NCBI RefSeq assembly: GCF_900091595.1
Contig: NZ_FMCW01000028.1
Span: 56,333 to 120,332, forward strand
Origin: Micromonospora haikouensis
GTDB taxonomy: Bacteria; Actinomycetota; Actinomycetes; Mycobacteriales; Micromonosporaceae
Reading direction: 5' to 3'
Length of the DNA stretch: 64,000 nucleotides
The position numbers and the translations under genes are program-made. The notes beneath the pieces are model-generated. The model had not been told where the DNA came from. It ran no database searches and saw nothing but the letters and a program-made list of their open reading frames with translations. The first letter of the stretch is position 1. Every line of letters begins with the position of its first letter. Below, in pieces: positions 19,671 through 28,339 of this stretch.

Positions 19671-19817
19671 TCAGGAACGGTCGGTGCGCTGGCGGCGGTA
19701 CCGGGCCGTCAGCCGGCGCCAGTACAGCTTCGCGGCCACCGCCGCTCCGGCCACCCCGCCGACCACCGCCTGCACGATCAGGCTGCCGGATCCCGCATCC
19801 AGGTAGGCCAGGTGCAT
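19671..19817 (-). CDS. 48-residue single-span membrane protein with YLDAGSGS motif
   Basis: ATG 19817 follows GGAG 8 nt upstream (an alternative GTG is at 19820). The sequence begins MHLAYLDAGSGSLIVQAVVG, continues through one hydrophobic helix and ends in a basic tail (YWRRLTARYRRQRTDRS). I recall similar tiny proteins with a Y(L/I)DPG(T/S)GS start beside polysaccharide-modifying membrane enzymes, without known function. It is the first gene of the operon, 15 nt before the methyltransferase. It may anchor or scaffold the other two proteins. Confidence 0.7.
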   Translation of the reverse strand: MHLAYLDAGSGSLIVQAVVGGVAGAAVAAKLYWRRLTARYRRQRTDRS

Positions 19818-20026
19818 CACGGCCGCTCCTTCCCCTCGCCGTCTCGGAGCCGACCCGGGCACCCGCCACTCTGGGGTGTTCGTGCCCAAAAGCCGGACTT
19901 GTCTCATTGCCACCGTACGCGACGCTCCGTCCCGTCGAGGCAACACCGGCCACTCCGGCCCGCCCGATCGGCGCGGTGTCCGTTCCGTTCAAGACGCCCG
20001 GCCACCCCGGCCGTACGGTCGGCGGT

Positions 20027-20428
20027 ATGACACCTCAGTTCGATCTCGTCGGCACGACGGTCGCCGACATGGCCCGCACCCTCGACTTCTACCGCCGCCT
20101 CGGGCTGGACATCCCGGCCGGCGCGGAGGCCGAACCGCACGTGGAGCTCACGTTGGACAACGGGCTGCGGCTGGCCTGGGACACGGTGGAGACGATCCGT
20201 TCCTTCGACCCGGGCTGGACGCCGCCGACCGGCTCGCCCCGGATGAGCCTGGCGTTCCGGTGCGCGGACCCGGCGGAGGTGGACCGCCGCTGGGCCGAGC
20301 TGACCGGGGCCGGGTTCCACGGCCACCTGCCGCCGTGGGACGCGGTCTGGGGCCAGCGGTACGCCGTCCTGCACGACCCCGAGGGCAACGGGGTGGACCT
20401 GTTCGCCCCGCTGCCGACGGCCGGCTGA
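20027..20428 (+). CDS. VOC/glyoxalase-fold protein
   Basis: 133 residues with the two beta-alpha-beta-beta-beta halves of the VOC fold: FDLVGTTVADMARTLDFYRR opens the first, and the end reads GQRYAVLHDPEGNGVDLFAP with the usual D-P-x-G-N-x-x-(D/E)-L. Such proteins include glyoxalases, dioxygenases and antibiotic-binding proteins; the metal ligands and substrate are not certain. It is convergent with an AraC-type regulator, a frequent pairing, so the regulator may control it or share its substrate. Confidence 0.85.
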   Translation: MTPQFDLVGTTVADMARTLDFYRRLGLDIPAGAEAEPHVELTLDNGLRLAWDTVETIRSFDPGWTPPTGSPRMSLAFRCADPAEVDRRWAELTGAGFHGHLPPWDAVWGQRYAVLHDPEGNGVDLFAPLPTAG

Positions 20429-20440
20429 CCGGACCGCCTC

Positions 20441-20470
20441 GCCCCGGCGGCGGGGCCGGGCGGCCGGGGC
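20441..20470. terminator. Hairpin between convergent VOC and AraC genes
   Basis: GCCCCGGC at 20441-20448 pairs with GCCGGGGC at 20463-20470 around a 14-nt loop, just inside the 45-bp gap between two convergent stops. There is no T-tract. It is plausible as a bidirectional 3'-end structure. Confidence 0.4.
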
Positions 20471-20473
20471 GGT

Positions 20474-21154
20474 TCAGCCGCGCAGCAGGGCGGCGGGCGC
20501 GACTCCCGCCAGGTCGCGCACGTCCCGGCTCAGGTGCGCCTGGTCGGCGTAGCCGCTGGCGGCGGCCACCTCCGCCAGCGGCGTCCCGGCCCTGGCCAGG
20601 GCGAGCGCCCGGCGCATCCGCAGGATGCGGGCGAGGGTCTTCGGGCCGTACCCGAACAGGGCCCGGCAGCGTCGGTGCAGCGCCCGGGGGGTCAGGCCGA
20701 CCTCGGCGGCGGCCCCGGCGACCGGCCGCCCTGCGGCGAGCAGCCCGGCGACGCGCGCGCCGAGCGGGTCGGGGCCGCCGGCCGCGGCGAGCCGGTCGGC
20801 CGCGAGCGCCGCCAGCCCGGCGCCGGTGGGCGGTCCGCCCAGCCGCTCGGCGGCCTCGCGGGCCGCCCGGCCCCACAGCGCCTCCAGCGGCACCCGGGCG
20901 TCGCGCAGCTCGTCGGCGGGGACGCCGAAGACCGCCGGGCCGACGCCGGGCGGCAGGCGCAGCCCCAGCCACCGCTCCCCCGGCGCGGAGACGCTCAGGT
21001 GCGCCGTGCGGTCGGGGCCGGCGACCAGCAGCCCGGAGCGGCTGGACCAGAGCAGGTCGAGGCAGCCGTCGGGCAGCACCCGGCTCGGGGTGCCGTCGCT
21101 GGTGGCGGTCCACAGCACCGCTCCGGGCAGCGCCGCCGGCCGTTCCTGGTACAT
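20474..21154 (-). CDS. AraC-family transcriptional regulator
   Basis: About 226 residues if started at MYQERPAALPGAVLW (21154); further in-frame ATGs lie up to 21196. The N-terminal half (LPDGCLDLLWSSRSGLLVAG, then GLRLPPGVGPAVFGVPADEL) is the DUF6597-like sensor domain found in many actinobacterial AraC proteins. The C-terminal half has two helix-turn-helices: VAGAAAEVGLTPRALHRRCR and LAEVAAASGYADQAHLSRDV. The likely target is the neighbouring VOC gene. Confidence 0.85.
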   Translation of the reverse strand: MYQERPAALPGAVLWTATSDGTPSRVLPDGCLDLLWSSRSGLLVAGPDRTAHLSVSAPGERWLGLRLPPGVGPAVFGVPADELRDARVPLEALWGRAAREAAERLGGPPTGAGLAALAADRLAAAGGPDPLGARVAGLLAAGRPVAGAAAEVGLTPRALHRRCRALFGYGPKTLARILRMRRALALARAGTPLAEVAAASGYADQAHLSRDVRDLAGVAPAALLRG

Positions 21155-21335
21155 CCGGCCCAGCATCCCACGCCGCCACCGCATTGCCATCCGCACCGCC
21201 TTCCGCTCCCGCCGCTCCCGCTTTCACGCCGCCCAGTCTCGCCTGCGCCGCCAGCATTCGGTCACGCTCCGCAGCGTCCGGGTCCGACGTTGCGCTCCGT
21301 CACGACCTCCGGACCTCGTCCCACGCCTCGCGCCT

Positions 21336-21461
21336 CCTTTGCTCTGCACCCACATCCGCAACATGCGGCTGAGCTTGACCTTCATCGGATCAGGTCGGGC
21401 GGGACGCGTCGCCGCCGGTTACGCAGCGTGCACCGTTGCGCATGCGGGTGCAGAGCAAAGG
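21336..21461. repeat. Large imperfect palindrome with 26-bp arms
   Basis: CCTTTGCTCTGCACCC (21336-21351) is the exact inverse of 21446-21461. The match extends to about 26 bp with two mismatches, leaving a loop of about 75 nt. The size (126 bp) and terminal inverted repeats resemble a MITE or a large REP element. No copy was seen elsewhere in the window. It fills most of the 340-bp gap between the GT2/GtrA and AraC genes, which otherwise shows nothing. Confidence 0.65.
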
Positions 21462-21494
21462 GGTTCGCCGGGAGTGGAGCCAGTCGATCGGAGA

Positions 21495-22802
21495 TCACCC
21501 AGCGTCATGAGCCGGCGGAGTGGCCGCCTCGCTCACCGGCGCGGGCTGGTCCCGGTGCCCGGCGACGGCGGCCGGCGATCGGCGGTGGTGCATCGCGGCG
21601 CGCAGCAGGACGAAGCGCAGGGCCGTGGCGGCCAGGTTGGCCGCCACCAGCACCGTGAGCTCGACCGCGCGGGGTGGTGCCGCCGCGACGGCGTGCAGGG
21701 CCGCCAGGGAGCCGCTGGTCAGCGCCAGGCCCAGGCCGAACGCCAGCAGGCCCTGCAGGTGGTGACGGCCGGCGTGCCGGCCGCCGCTGATGCCGAAGGT
21801 CAGCCGCCGGTTCGCCGCCGTGTTCGCCACGGCCGTCACCAGCAACGCCGTCAGGTTCGCCCACTGAGGGCCGAGCGCTCCCCGGGTGGCGACGAAGAGC
21901 ACGAGGTATGCCAGCGTGCTCGCCACACCCACCGCGGCGAACCGGGCGAGCTGGCGCGGCAGCCCGACCGGCACCCGGGCCGGCGGCGGGGCCAGCGGGG
22001 CCCGGCCGAGTTGCGCGCGCAGCTCCGCCAGGGGCAGCGACCCGGTCAGCAGGGCCCGACCCAGCCGCCAGATGCCCCGCAGGTCGGCCAGGGCGGTGGC
22101 GACGATGTCCACCCGGCTGTCCGGGTCGTCCACCCAGTCGACCGGCACCTCGTGGATGCGCAGCCCGGCCCGCTGGGCCAGCACCAGCAGCTCGGTGTCG
22201 AAGAACCACCCGGTGTCGCGCACGAGCGGCAGCAGCCCGGCGGCCACGTCCGCGCGGATCGCCTTGAACCCGCACTGGGCGTCGGAGAAGCTCACCGCGA
22301 GGGTGCCGCGCAGCAGCAGGTTGTAGCCGCGCGAGATGACCTCCCGCTTCGTGCCCCGCACGACCCGGGAGGTGCGGGCCAGCCGGGTGCCGATCGCCAG
22401 GTCGGAGTGGCCGGAGATGAGCGGCGCGACCAGTGGCAGCAGCGCGGCCAGGTCGGTGGACAGGTCCACGTCCATGTACGCCAGCACCGGCGCGTCCGAC
22501 GCCGACCAGGCCGCCCGCAGCGCCCGGCCCCGGCCCTTGGCGTCCAGGTGCCGCACCGTGACCTGCGGCAGCTCGGCGGCGAGGCCGTCGGCCACGGCCA
22601 GGGTGCCGTCGGTGCTGGCGTTGTCGGCGACGGTGATCCGGAACGGGTACGGGAAGTGCGCGGTGAGGTGCGCGTGCAGCCGCCGCACGCAGGGCCCGAG
22701 GTCGGTCTCCTCGTTGTAGACGGGGATCACCACGTCGAGCACCGCGGGCGGGGCGGCGACGCGGGCGTCCCCGGTGGGGCGCGGCTCGGTGGATGCGGTC
22801 AT
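21495..22802 (-). CDS. GT2 glycosyltransferase fused to a GtrA domain
   Basis: 435 residues. The first 270 form a GT-A domain of dolichyl-phosphate-sugar-synthase type: DVVIPVYNEETDLGPCVRRL, AYMDVDLSTDLAALL with the DxD metal site, and SDAQCGFKAIRAD. From about residue 300 a GtrA-like domain with four membrane helices follows. The protein probably makes and flips a polyprenyl-phosphate sugar for the GT39 enzyme encoded 4 nt upstream. It closes the regulator-kinase-GT39-GT2 operon. In Bacillus the ykcB/ykcC pair has the same gene types. Confidence 0.88.
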   Translation of the reverse strand: MTASTEPRPTGDARVAAPPAVLDVVIPVYNEETDLGPCVRRLHAHLTAHFPYPFRITVADNASTDGTLAVADGLAAELPQVTVRHLDAKGRGRALRAAWSASDAPVLAYMDVDLSTDLAALLPLVAPLISGHSDLAIGTRLARTSRVVRGTKREVISRGYNLLLRGTLAVSFSDAQCGFKAIRADVAAGLLPLVRDTGWFFDTELLVLAQRAGLRIHEVPVDWVDDPDSRVDIVATALADLRGIWRLGRALLTGSLPLAELRAQLGRAPLAPPPARVPVGLPRQLARFAAVGVASTLAYLVLFVATRGALGPQWANLTALLVTAVANTAANRRLTFGISGGRHAGRHHLQGLLAFGLGLALTSGSLAALHAVAAAPPRAVELTVLVAANLAATALRFVLLRAAMHHRRSPAAVAGHRDQPAPVSEAATPPAHDAG

Positions 22803-22806
22803 CGGC

Positions 22807-24948
22807 TCAGCCCTCCTGTCCGCTGGTCAGGTCGTAGACGGTGACGCCGTCGACGGTCTTCGCCTCGAAGGTCTCGGCGACCCAGGCGGCGATCTCCTGC
22901 GAGGCGGAGCTGCCACCGTTGGCGCGGAACCCGCTGCCGCCGACGAAGTAGTGGATCTTGCCCTCGGCCACGTACCGCTGGAACTGCACGAGCGTCGGGG
23001 ACGGGTCGCTGCCGTTGAACCCGCCGATCGACATGACCGGTTCGCCCGTGGCGAGTTGGTAGCCGGAGGCGTTCTGGGAGCCGATGGTGGCCGCCACCCA
23101 GGTGTAGTCGACGGCGTTGGCCTCCAGCAGGCTGCGCAGCTCGGCGCTGGGCTCCCGGGAGTCCAGCAGGCCGCCCACGCCGCCGCCGGCCGGGCCACGG
23201 CCCTGGCCGCCCCCGCCGGGCAGTTGGCCGCCGCCCTGGGCCTGACCACCAGCCTGGGCCTGACCGCCGCCGGGGGCGCCGGGAACCTGGCCGCCCGGTG
23301 CCTGGGCACCGCCGGGGAAGGCGAACTGGCCGTCGGTGCGGTTCTGGCCGCCCGGCGCGTTCTGGCCGCCGTCACGCATCCGGCCGCCGCCGGGGAAGCC
23401 GCCCCGACCCGGGCCGGAGCCGCCCTCCACGGCGGGGCCGGCGCTGGGGATCGACCCGGTGTGCGGGGTCGCGGCGGTCTGGATCGAGTACGCCACCGGG
23501 CCGGCGAGCGCCGCCGTCGCGCCCAGCGCCACGAGCACCGGGACGGCCCGTCGGGCCAGCCGGTCGGCGACGACCAGCAGCACCGCCGCGGCCAGGCCGC
23601 CGGCCAGCACGGCCGTGCGCAGCCAGGGGTACCAGTCGGGGCTGCGGCCGAGCAGCCGCCACGACCACCAGGCGGTGACGGCCAGGGTGACGGCCAGGGT
23701 GACGGTCGCCGCCAGCGCCTGCCAGCGGGGCACGCCCGGCGCCCGGCGCTGCCACAGCAGGGTGACGCCGATGCCGACGAGGGCGCCGACGGCCGGGGCC
23801 AGCGCCACCGAGTAGTACGCGTGGAAGATCCCGGACATGAAGCTGAAGATGACGCCGGTGACCAGGAGCCAGCCGCCCCACAGCAGCAGCCCGGCCCGCC
23901 TGCGGTCGGTACGCGCCGCCCGCCCGGCCAGCAGCAGGCCGGCGACCAGCAGGATCAGCGCGGCCGGCAGCAGCCAGGAGATCTGCCCGCCGTTCTCGGT
24001 GTCGAACAGCCGCCCGAGCCCGGTCTGCCCGGACGCCGGCCCGCGACCGCCGACGCTGCCCTCCTCCGCGCCGGTGATCCGGCCCAGCCCGTTGTAGCCG
24101 AGGGTCAGCTCCAGGATGCTGTTGCCCTGCGAGCCGCCGATGTACGGACGGGCGCTGGCCGGCACCAGTTCGACGATCGCCACCCACCAGCCGGCGGCCA
24201 CCACGACGCCGAGGCCGGCGGCCAGCACCTGCCGTACCCGCCGCCAGAAGCCGGTGGGCGCGGCCAGCAGGTAAACGCCCGCGAAGACCGGGATCACCAG
24301 GAACGCCTGGAGCATCTTGGTGAGGAAGCCGAAGCCGACCAGCGCTCCCGCGAGGACGATCCACCGGGTGCCGGCGGTCTCCACGGCCCGGACGGTGGCG
24401 TACGCGGCGCCGATCAGCAGCAGCACGAGCAGGGCGTCGGGGTTGTTGAACCGGAACATCAGCGTCGCCACCGGGGTGACGGCGAGGACCGCGCCGGCGA
24501 TCAGGCCGGCCGCCGGACCGTACCAGCGGCGGACGGTGGCGAACAGCACGCCGACGGAGGCGACGCCGAGCAGGGCCTGCGGGACGAGGATCGCCCAGCT
24601 GTTCAGGCCGAAGACGCGCACCGACAGCGCCATCAGCCACAGCGACGCCGGCGTCTTGTCGACGGTGATCGCGTTCGCCGCGTCCGACGAGCCGTAGAAG
24701 AACGCCTTCCAGCTCTCCGATCCGGCCTGGACGGCGGCCGAGTAGAACGAGTTGGCCCAGCCGGACGCGCCCAGCCCCCACAGGTAGAGCAGCGCGGCGG
24801 CCAGCAGCAGGGCCGCCAGCGCCGGGCGTACCCAGGCCGGGTCCCGCCGCCCACGCGCGGGCGGGCCGGCGGCGGCCGTGGCGTCCGTCGGCGTGGGGCC
24901 GGTCGACGCCGGCGGGGGCAGGGTCAGCAGGCTCTCTGTCTTGTCCAT
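22807..24948 (-). CDS. GT39-family membrane glycosyltransferase (ArnT/PMT-like)
   Basis: 713 residues from ATG 24948. After a Pro/Thr-rich cytoplasmic start come about a dozen membrane helices, with the first-loop catalytic Asp in ITVDKTPASLWLMAL and FRFNNPDALLVLLL, as in GT39 enzymes that use polyprenyl-phosphate sugars outside the membrane. A Gly/Gln-rich linker of about 90 residues follows. The C-terminal extracytoplasmic domain (PVMSIGGFNGSDPSPTLVQF) is typical of the YkcA/YkcB subgroup. It probably adds a sugar to a surface lipid, polymer or protein. The two-component system immediately upstream probably controls it. Confidence 0.88.
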   Translation of the reverse strand: MDKTESLLTLPPPASTGPTPTDATAAAGPPARGRRDPAWVRPALAALLLAAALLYLWGLGASGWANSFYSAAVQAGSESWKAFFYGSSDAANAITVDKTPASLWLMALSVRVFGLNSWAILVPQALLGVASVGVLFATVRRWYGPAAGLIAGAVLAVTPVATLMFRFNNPDALLVLLLIGAAYATVRAVETAGTRWIVLAGALVGFGFLTKMLQAFLVIPVFAGVYLLAAPTGFWRRVRQVLAAGLGVVVAAGWWVAIVELVPASARPYIGGSQGNSILELTLGYNGLGRITGAEEGSVGGRGPASGQTGLGRLFDTENGGQISWLLPAALILLVAGLLLAGRAARTDRRRAGLLLWGGWLLVTGVIFSFMSGIFHAYYSVALAPAVGALVGIGVTLLWQRRAPGVPRWQALAATVTLAVTLAVTAWWSWRLLGRSPDWYPWLRTAVLAGGLAAAVLLVVADRLARRAVPVLVALGATAALAGPVAYSIQTAATPHTGSIPSAGPAVEGGSGPGRGGFPGGGRMRDGGQNAPGGQNRTDGQFAFPGGAQAPGGQVPGAPGGGQAQAGGQAQGGGQLPGGGGQGRGPAGGGVGGLLDSREPSAELRSLLEANAVDYTWVAATIGSQNASGYQLATGEPVMSIGGFNGSDPSPTLVQFQRYVAEGKIHYFVGGSGFRANGGSSASQEIAAWVAETFEAKTVDGVTVYDLTSGQEG

Positions 24949-24992
24949 GCCGCCACTCTGCGCGGCCCCACTGGCGACGGGCCGTGGGCGGC

Positions 24993-26486
24993 CTATGCGG
25001 TGGCTGTGGGGTCCGTGAACGCCGGCAACACGACGGTGAACGCCGTATGACCGGGGCGGCTGGAGACCTCGACCCGGCCGTGGTGGGCGTCCACCACGGC
25101 CGCCACGATGGCCAGGCCGAGGCCGGTGCTGCCGTGGGCGCGCGAGCGGGAGCTGTCGCCCCGGGCGAAGCGTTCGAAGACCTCGCCCTGCAGGTCGGGC
25201 GGGATGCCGGGGCCATCGTCGGTGACGGTGAGCACGACCCCGTCGGGCTGGGCGGCGAGCCGGGCGGTGACGGTCGTGCCGGGCGGGGTGTGCACCCGGG
25301 CGTTGGCCAGCAGGTTCGCCACCACCTGGTGCAGCCGGGCGGCGTCGCCCGGCACCACCAGCTCCGCCTCGGGCAGGTCGAGCTGCCAGTGGTGCTCGGG
25401 GCCGGCGACGTGGGCGTCGCTGACCGCGTCGACGACGAGGGCGGTCAGGTCCACCGGCTCGACGGCGAGGGGCCGGCCGGAGTCGAGCCGGGCCAGCAGC
25501 AGCAGGTCGTCGACGAGGCTGGTCATCCGGGTGCTCTCCGACTCGACCCGGCGCAGCGCGTGCGCCACGTCCGGCGGGACGCGGTCGCGACCCCGGCGGG
25601 CGACCTCGGCGTACCCCCGGATGGCGGCGAGGGGGGTGCGCAGCTCGTGGCTGGCGTCGGCGACGAACTGGCGTACCCGCGTCTCGCTGGCCTGCCGGGC
25701 GGCGAGCGCGGCGGCGACGTGCCCGAGCATCCGGTTGAGTGCGCCGCCGACCTGGCCGACCTCGGTGCGCGCGTCGGTGTCGGCGGCCGGCACCCGCACC
25801 GACAGGGCCACCTCGCCGCGGTCCAGCGGCAGCTCGGTGACGCGGGTGGCGGTGGCGGCGACCCGGCGCAGCGGGCGCAGGGTGGCCTGGACGATGAGCG
25901 CGCCGAGGCTCCCGGCGACGAGCAGGCCGGCGGTGGCGACGCCGGCCTGGGCCAGCACCATCCACCAGACCGTCTCCTCGACGCCCTCCAGCGGCAGGGC
26001 GAAGACCAGCGTCTGGCCGTCGACGTACTGCCGGGCCACGGCCCGGTAGTCGCCCCGTTCGCCGAGGTCGATGGTGCGGGGGCGGCCGTCGGGCGTGAGC
26101 CCGGCCAGCGGGGCGGCCGCGTCGGCGGCGAGCTGTTCGGTCGCGTCGGCCGCGGTGCGGGTGGTCGCCGACTGGACGCGGCCGTCGACGACCCGGGCGG
26201 CGATCGAGCCGGCCGGGAAGCCGGGCGGCAGCTCGACGGGGCGCTGCGACGAGGGGGGCGGGTTGGTGAACCACGGCGGCCGGTCACCGGGGCGGCGGCG
26301 CTGGTCGAAGGTGAGCTGGTCGTCGACCTGGGCGATCAGGAAGTGGTGCAGCGCCACCGTGGTCAGCGCGCCGATGCCGACGCTGACGAAGGCGAGCAGC
26401 GCCACCACGGTGACGACCAGCCGGGTGCGTAGCGACCAGCCGGCCAGCCAGCGGCGCGCCCGGTCAGTCGGCGGGTTTGAGGACAT
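24993..26486 (-). CDS. Sensor histidine kinase
   Basis: 497 residues. It has an N-terminal membrane helix (near 20-45), an extracytoplasmic sensor domain of about 130 residues, a second helix (near 180), a HAMP linker, a HisKA dimerisation helix with ASHELRTPLAAIRGYAEV carrying the phospho-His, and an ATPase domain with NLLANARVH, TVTDDGPGIPP and STGLGLAI. Its start overlaps the response regulator gene by 23 nt. The stimulus is unknown. Genes downstream suggest a cell-envelope signal. Confidence 0.95.
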   Translation of the reverse strand: MSSNPPTDRARRWLAGWSLRTRLVVTVVALLAFVSVGIGALTTVALHHFLIAQVDDQLTFDQRRRPGDRPPWFTNPPPSSQRPVELPPGFPAGSIAARVVDGRVQSATTRTAADATEQLAADAAAPLAGLTPDGRPRTIDLGERGDYRAVARQYVDGQTLVFALPLEGVEETVWWMVLAQAGVATAGLLVAGSLGALIVQATLRPLRRVAATATRVTELPLDRGEVALSVRVPAADTDARTEVGQVGGALNRMLGHVAAALAARQASETRVRQFVADASHELRTPLAAIRGYAEVARRGRDRVPPDVAHALRRVESESTRMTSLVDDLLLLARLDSGRPLAVEPVDLTALVVDAVSDAHVAGPEHHWQLDLPEAELVVPGDAARLHQVVANLLANARVHTPPGTTVTARLAAQPDGVVLTVTDDGPGIPPDLQGEVFERFARGDSSRSRAHGSTGLGLAIVAAVVDAHHGRVEVSSRPGHTAFTVVLPAFTDPTATA

Positions 26487-27204
26487 ACCCCGCGCCGCGC
26501 AGCGTGTGGATCATCGGTGCCCGCCCGGCGTCGATCTTCTTCCGTAGGTACGAGATGTAGAGCTCGACGACGTTGGCCTGCCCGCCGAAGTCGTAGTTCC
26601 AGACGTGGTCGAGGATCTGCGCCTTGCTCAGCACCCGGCGGGGGTTGCGCATGAGGTAGCGCAGCAGCTCGAACTCGGTGGCGGTGAGGGTGATCAACTG
26701 GTCGCCGCGGCGCACCTCGTGGCTGTCCTCGTCGAGGCTGAGGTCGCCGACGGTCAGCACGGCGTCCTCCCGGGTGGCGATCGCGAAGCCCGAGCGGCGC
26801 AGCAGCGCCCGCAGGCGGGCGATCACCTCCTCCAGGCTGAACGGCTTGGTGACGTAGTCGTCGCCGCCGACGGTGAGCCCGGCGATGCGCTCCTCGACCG
26901 CGTCGCGGGCGGTGAGGAAGAGCACCGGCACGGTCGGGGTGTGCTCGCGCAGCCGGCGCAGCACCTGGAAGCCGTCGAGGTCGGGCAGCATCACGTCGAG
27001 CACCACCGCGTCCGGCTGGAACTGGCGGGCGGTGCTCAGCGCCGCCATCCCGTTGCCGGCGGTGCGGACCTGCCAGCCCTCGTAGCGCAGGGCCATCGAG
27101 AGCAGGTCGGTGAGCGTGGGCTCGTCGTCGACCACCAGCACCCGGACGGGCTCGCCGTCCGGTCGGCGCAGCTCGATGCGGCCCTGCGCGGCCTGCCCCT
27201 CCAT
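26464..27204 (-). CDS. OmpR-family response regulator
   Basis: 246 residues from ATG 27204, chosen because GGGGGG lies 7 nt upstream; ATGs at 27210 and 27219 are alternatives. The receiver domain has VLVVDDEP, phospho-Asp in AVVLDVMLPDLDGF and Lys in VTKPFS. The winged-helix DNA-binding domain ends in the usual NVVELYISYLRKKID and MIHTLRGAGYVLKP. It pairs with the overlapping kinase and heads the operon with the GT39 and GT2/GtrA genes, which it probably regulates. Confidence 0.95.
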   Translation of the reverse strand: MEGQAAQGRIELRRPDGEPVRVLVVDDEPTLTDLLSMALRYEGWQVRTAGNGMAALSTARQFQPDAVVLDVMLPDLDGFQVLRRLREHTPTVPVLFLTARDAVEERIAGLTVGGDDYVTKPFSLEEVIARLRALLRRSGFAIATREDAVLTVGDLSLDEDSHEVRRGDQLITLTATEFELLRYLMRNPRRVLSKAQILDHVWNYDFGGQANVVELYISYLRKKIDAGRAPMIHTLRGAGYVLKPAD

Positions 27205-27366
27205 GACCATGCCCCCCATCGTGGGCACGCCCGCTGTGCCCCACCCCAGCAGATCCTGTGTACCAGCTGTGGGAGTCGGGCGGGGCCCGATCCGGCCCGC
27301 CGCCGCACAGCCCGGGCACAGCCGCGCCCCATGCCCGGTCCAGCCGGGCCCGGCAGGCTGCCCGGC

Positions 27367-28203
27367 ATGGACAGGGAGCCGGGCCACACCTGGGAGAGCC
27401 GCTGGACGCACCGGGGCCGGCCGGTGCGGGTGGCGGTGACCGACCGGCACGTGCTGCCGGCGGCCCGCCGGGAGCTGACGCTGTTGCTGGCCGGTCTGCG
27501 TCGCGGCGACGCCACGCTGGCCCGGGCGCTGCGGGCCGCCGGCCGGCCGGTGCCGGTCGGCCCGCTGCTGCGGGACCTCGTCGGCGTCGCGCTCGGCGCG
27601 GCCGAGGCCAGCGACGGGGCGGTGGACCCCACCGTCGAGGCGGCCCGGCTGCGCCGTCGGCGGACGCCGGGGCTGCTGCCGGTCTGCGGCGGCGCGGCGG
27701 CCGGCCCGGTCCCGGTGGCGAACTGGCGGGCGGTGACGCTCGCCGGGGACCTGCTGGCCCTGCCGCCGACCCTGCCGCTGGGCCTGGCCGCCACGGCGAC
27801 CGCCCAGCTCGCCCGGCGCTGCGCGCAGCGGATCTCGGCCCGCACCGGGGTGGGGGTGCTGGTCGGCGTCGGGAACCGGGTCGCCGTCGCCGGTCCCGCC
27901 CCGCCGGGCGGCTGGCCGGTCGCCGCCGGCGACCGGGTCGTCGCGCTCACCGCCGGCGGGCTGGCCACCGCCGACGTGCGGGTCGACGGCGGGGTGCTGG
28001 ATCCGCGCACGGGCGCGCCGCCGGTCTCGCCGTGGGCGTCGGTCACGGTGGTCGCCCCGGACGCGGTCCGCGCCGCAGTGCTCGCCGTCGGGGCGCTGGC
28101 CCACGGCCCGCACGGCCCGGACTGGCTCGCCGCGCGGATCGGCGACGGCGTCGCGTACCCGACGCCCGGCTGTGCGGTGGCGGCGGCCCCGGCTGAGCGG
28201 TAG
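27367..28203 (+). CDS. Degenerate ApbE-like protein
   Basis: 278 residues, shorter than usual FAD:protein FMN transferases. The order of segments follows ApbE: an early GRPVRVAV strand, DGAVDPTVEA, RISARTGVGVLVGVGNRVA, and LDPRTGAPP corresponding to the HIxDPRTG motif. The usual LGAxAKGxAAD segment reads LGLAATATAQLA with the Lys lost, and the His of HIxDPRTG is missing. It may be an inactive paralogue or bind flavin without transfer. No signal peptide is visible. It diverges from the response regulator gene. Confidence 0.7.
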   Translation: MDREPGHTWESRWTHRGRPVRVAVTDRHVLPAARRELTLLLAGLRRGDATLARALRAAGRPVPVGPLLRDLVGVALGAAEASDGAVDPTVEAARLRRRRTPGLLPVCGGAAAGPVPVANWRAVTLAGDLLALPPTLPLGLAATATAQLARRCAQRISARTGVGVLVGVGNRVAVAGPAPPGGWPVAAGDRVVALTAGGLATADVRVDGGVLDPRTGAPPVSPWASVTVVAPDAVRAAVLAVGALAHGPHGPDWLAARIGDGVAYPTPGCAVAAAPAER

Positions 28204-28339
28204 GCGGCGGGCGGGACCGTCCCGCCGGGGATCCGGGGCGACACCCCCGGCGGTTTGCCCAGCTCGGGGGCCGGGTATCGGGGCAGGCAGCGCCGCCGTC
28301 GACGGGCGGCGTCGGGGCGCGAGCGACGAGGAGCGGTCG

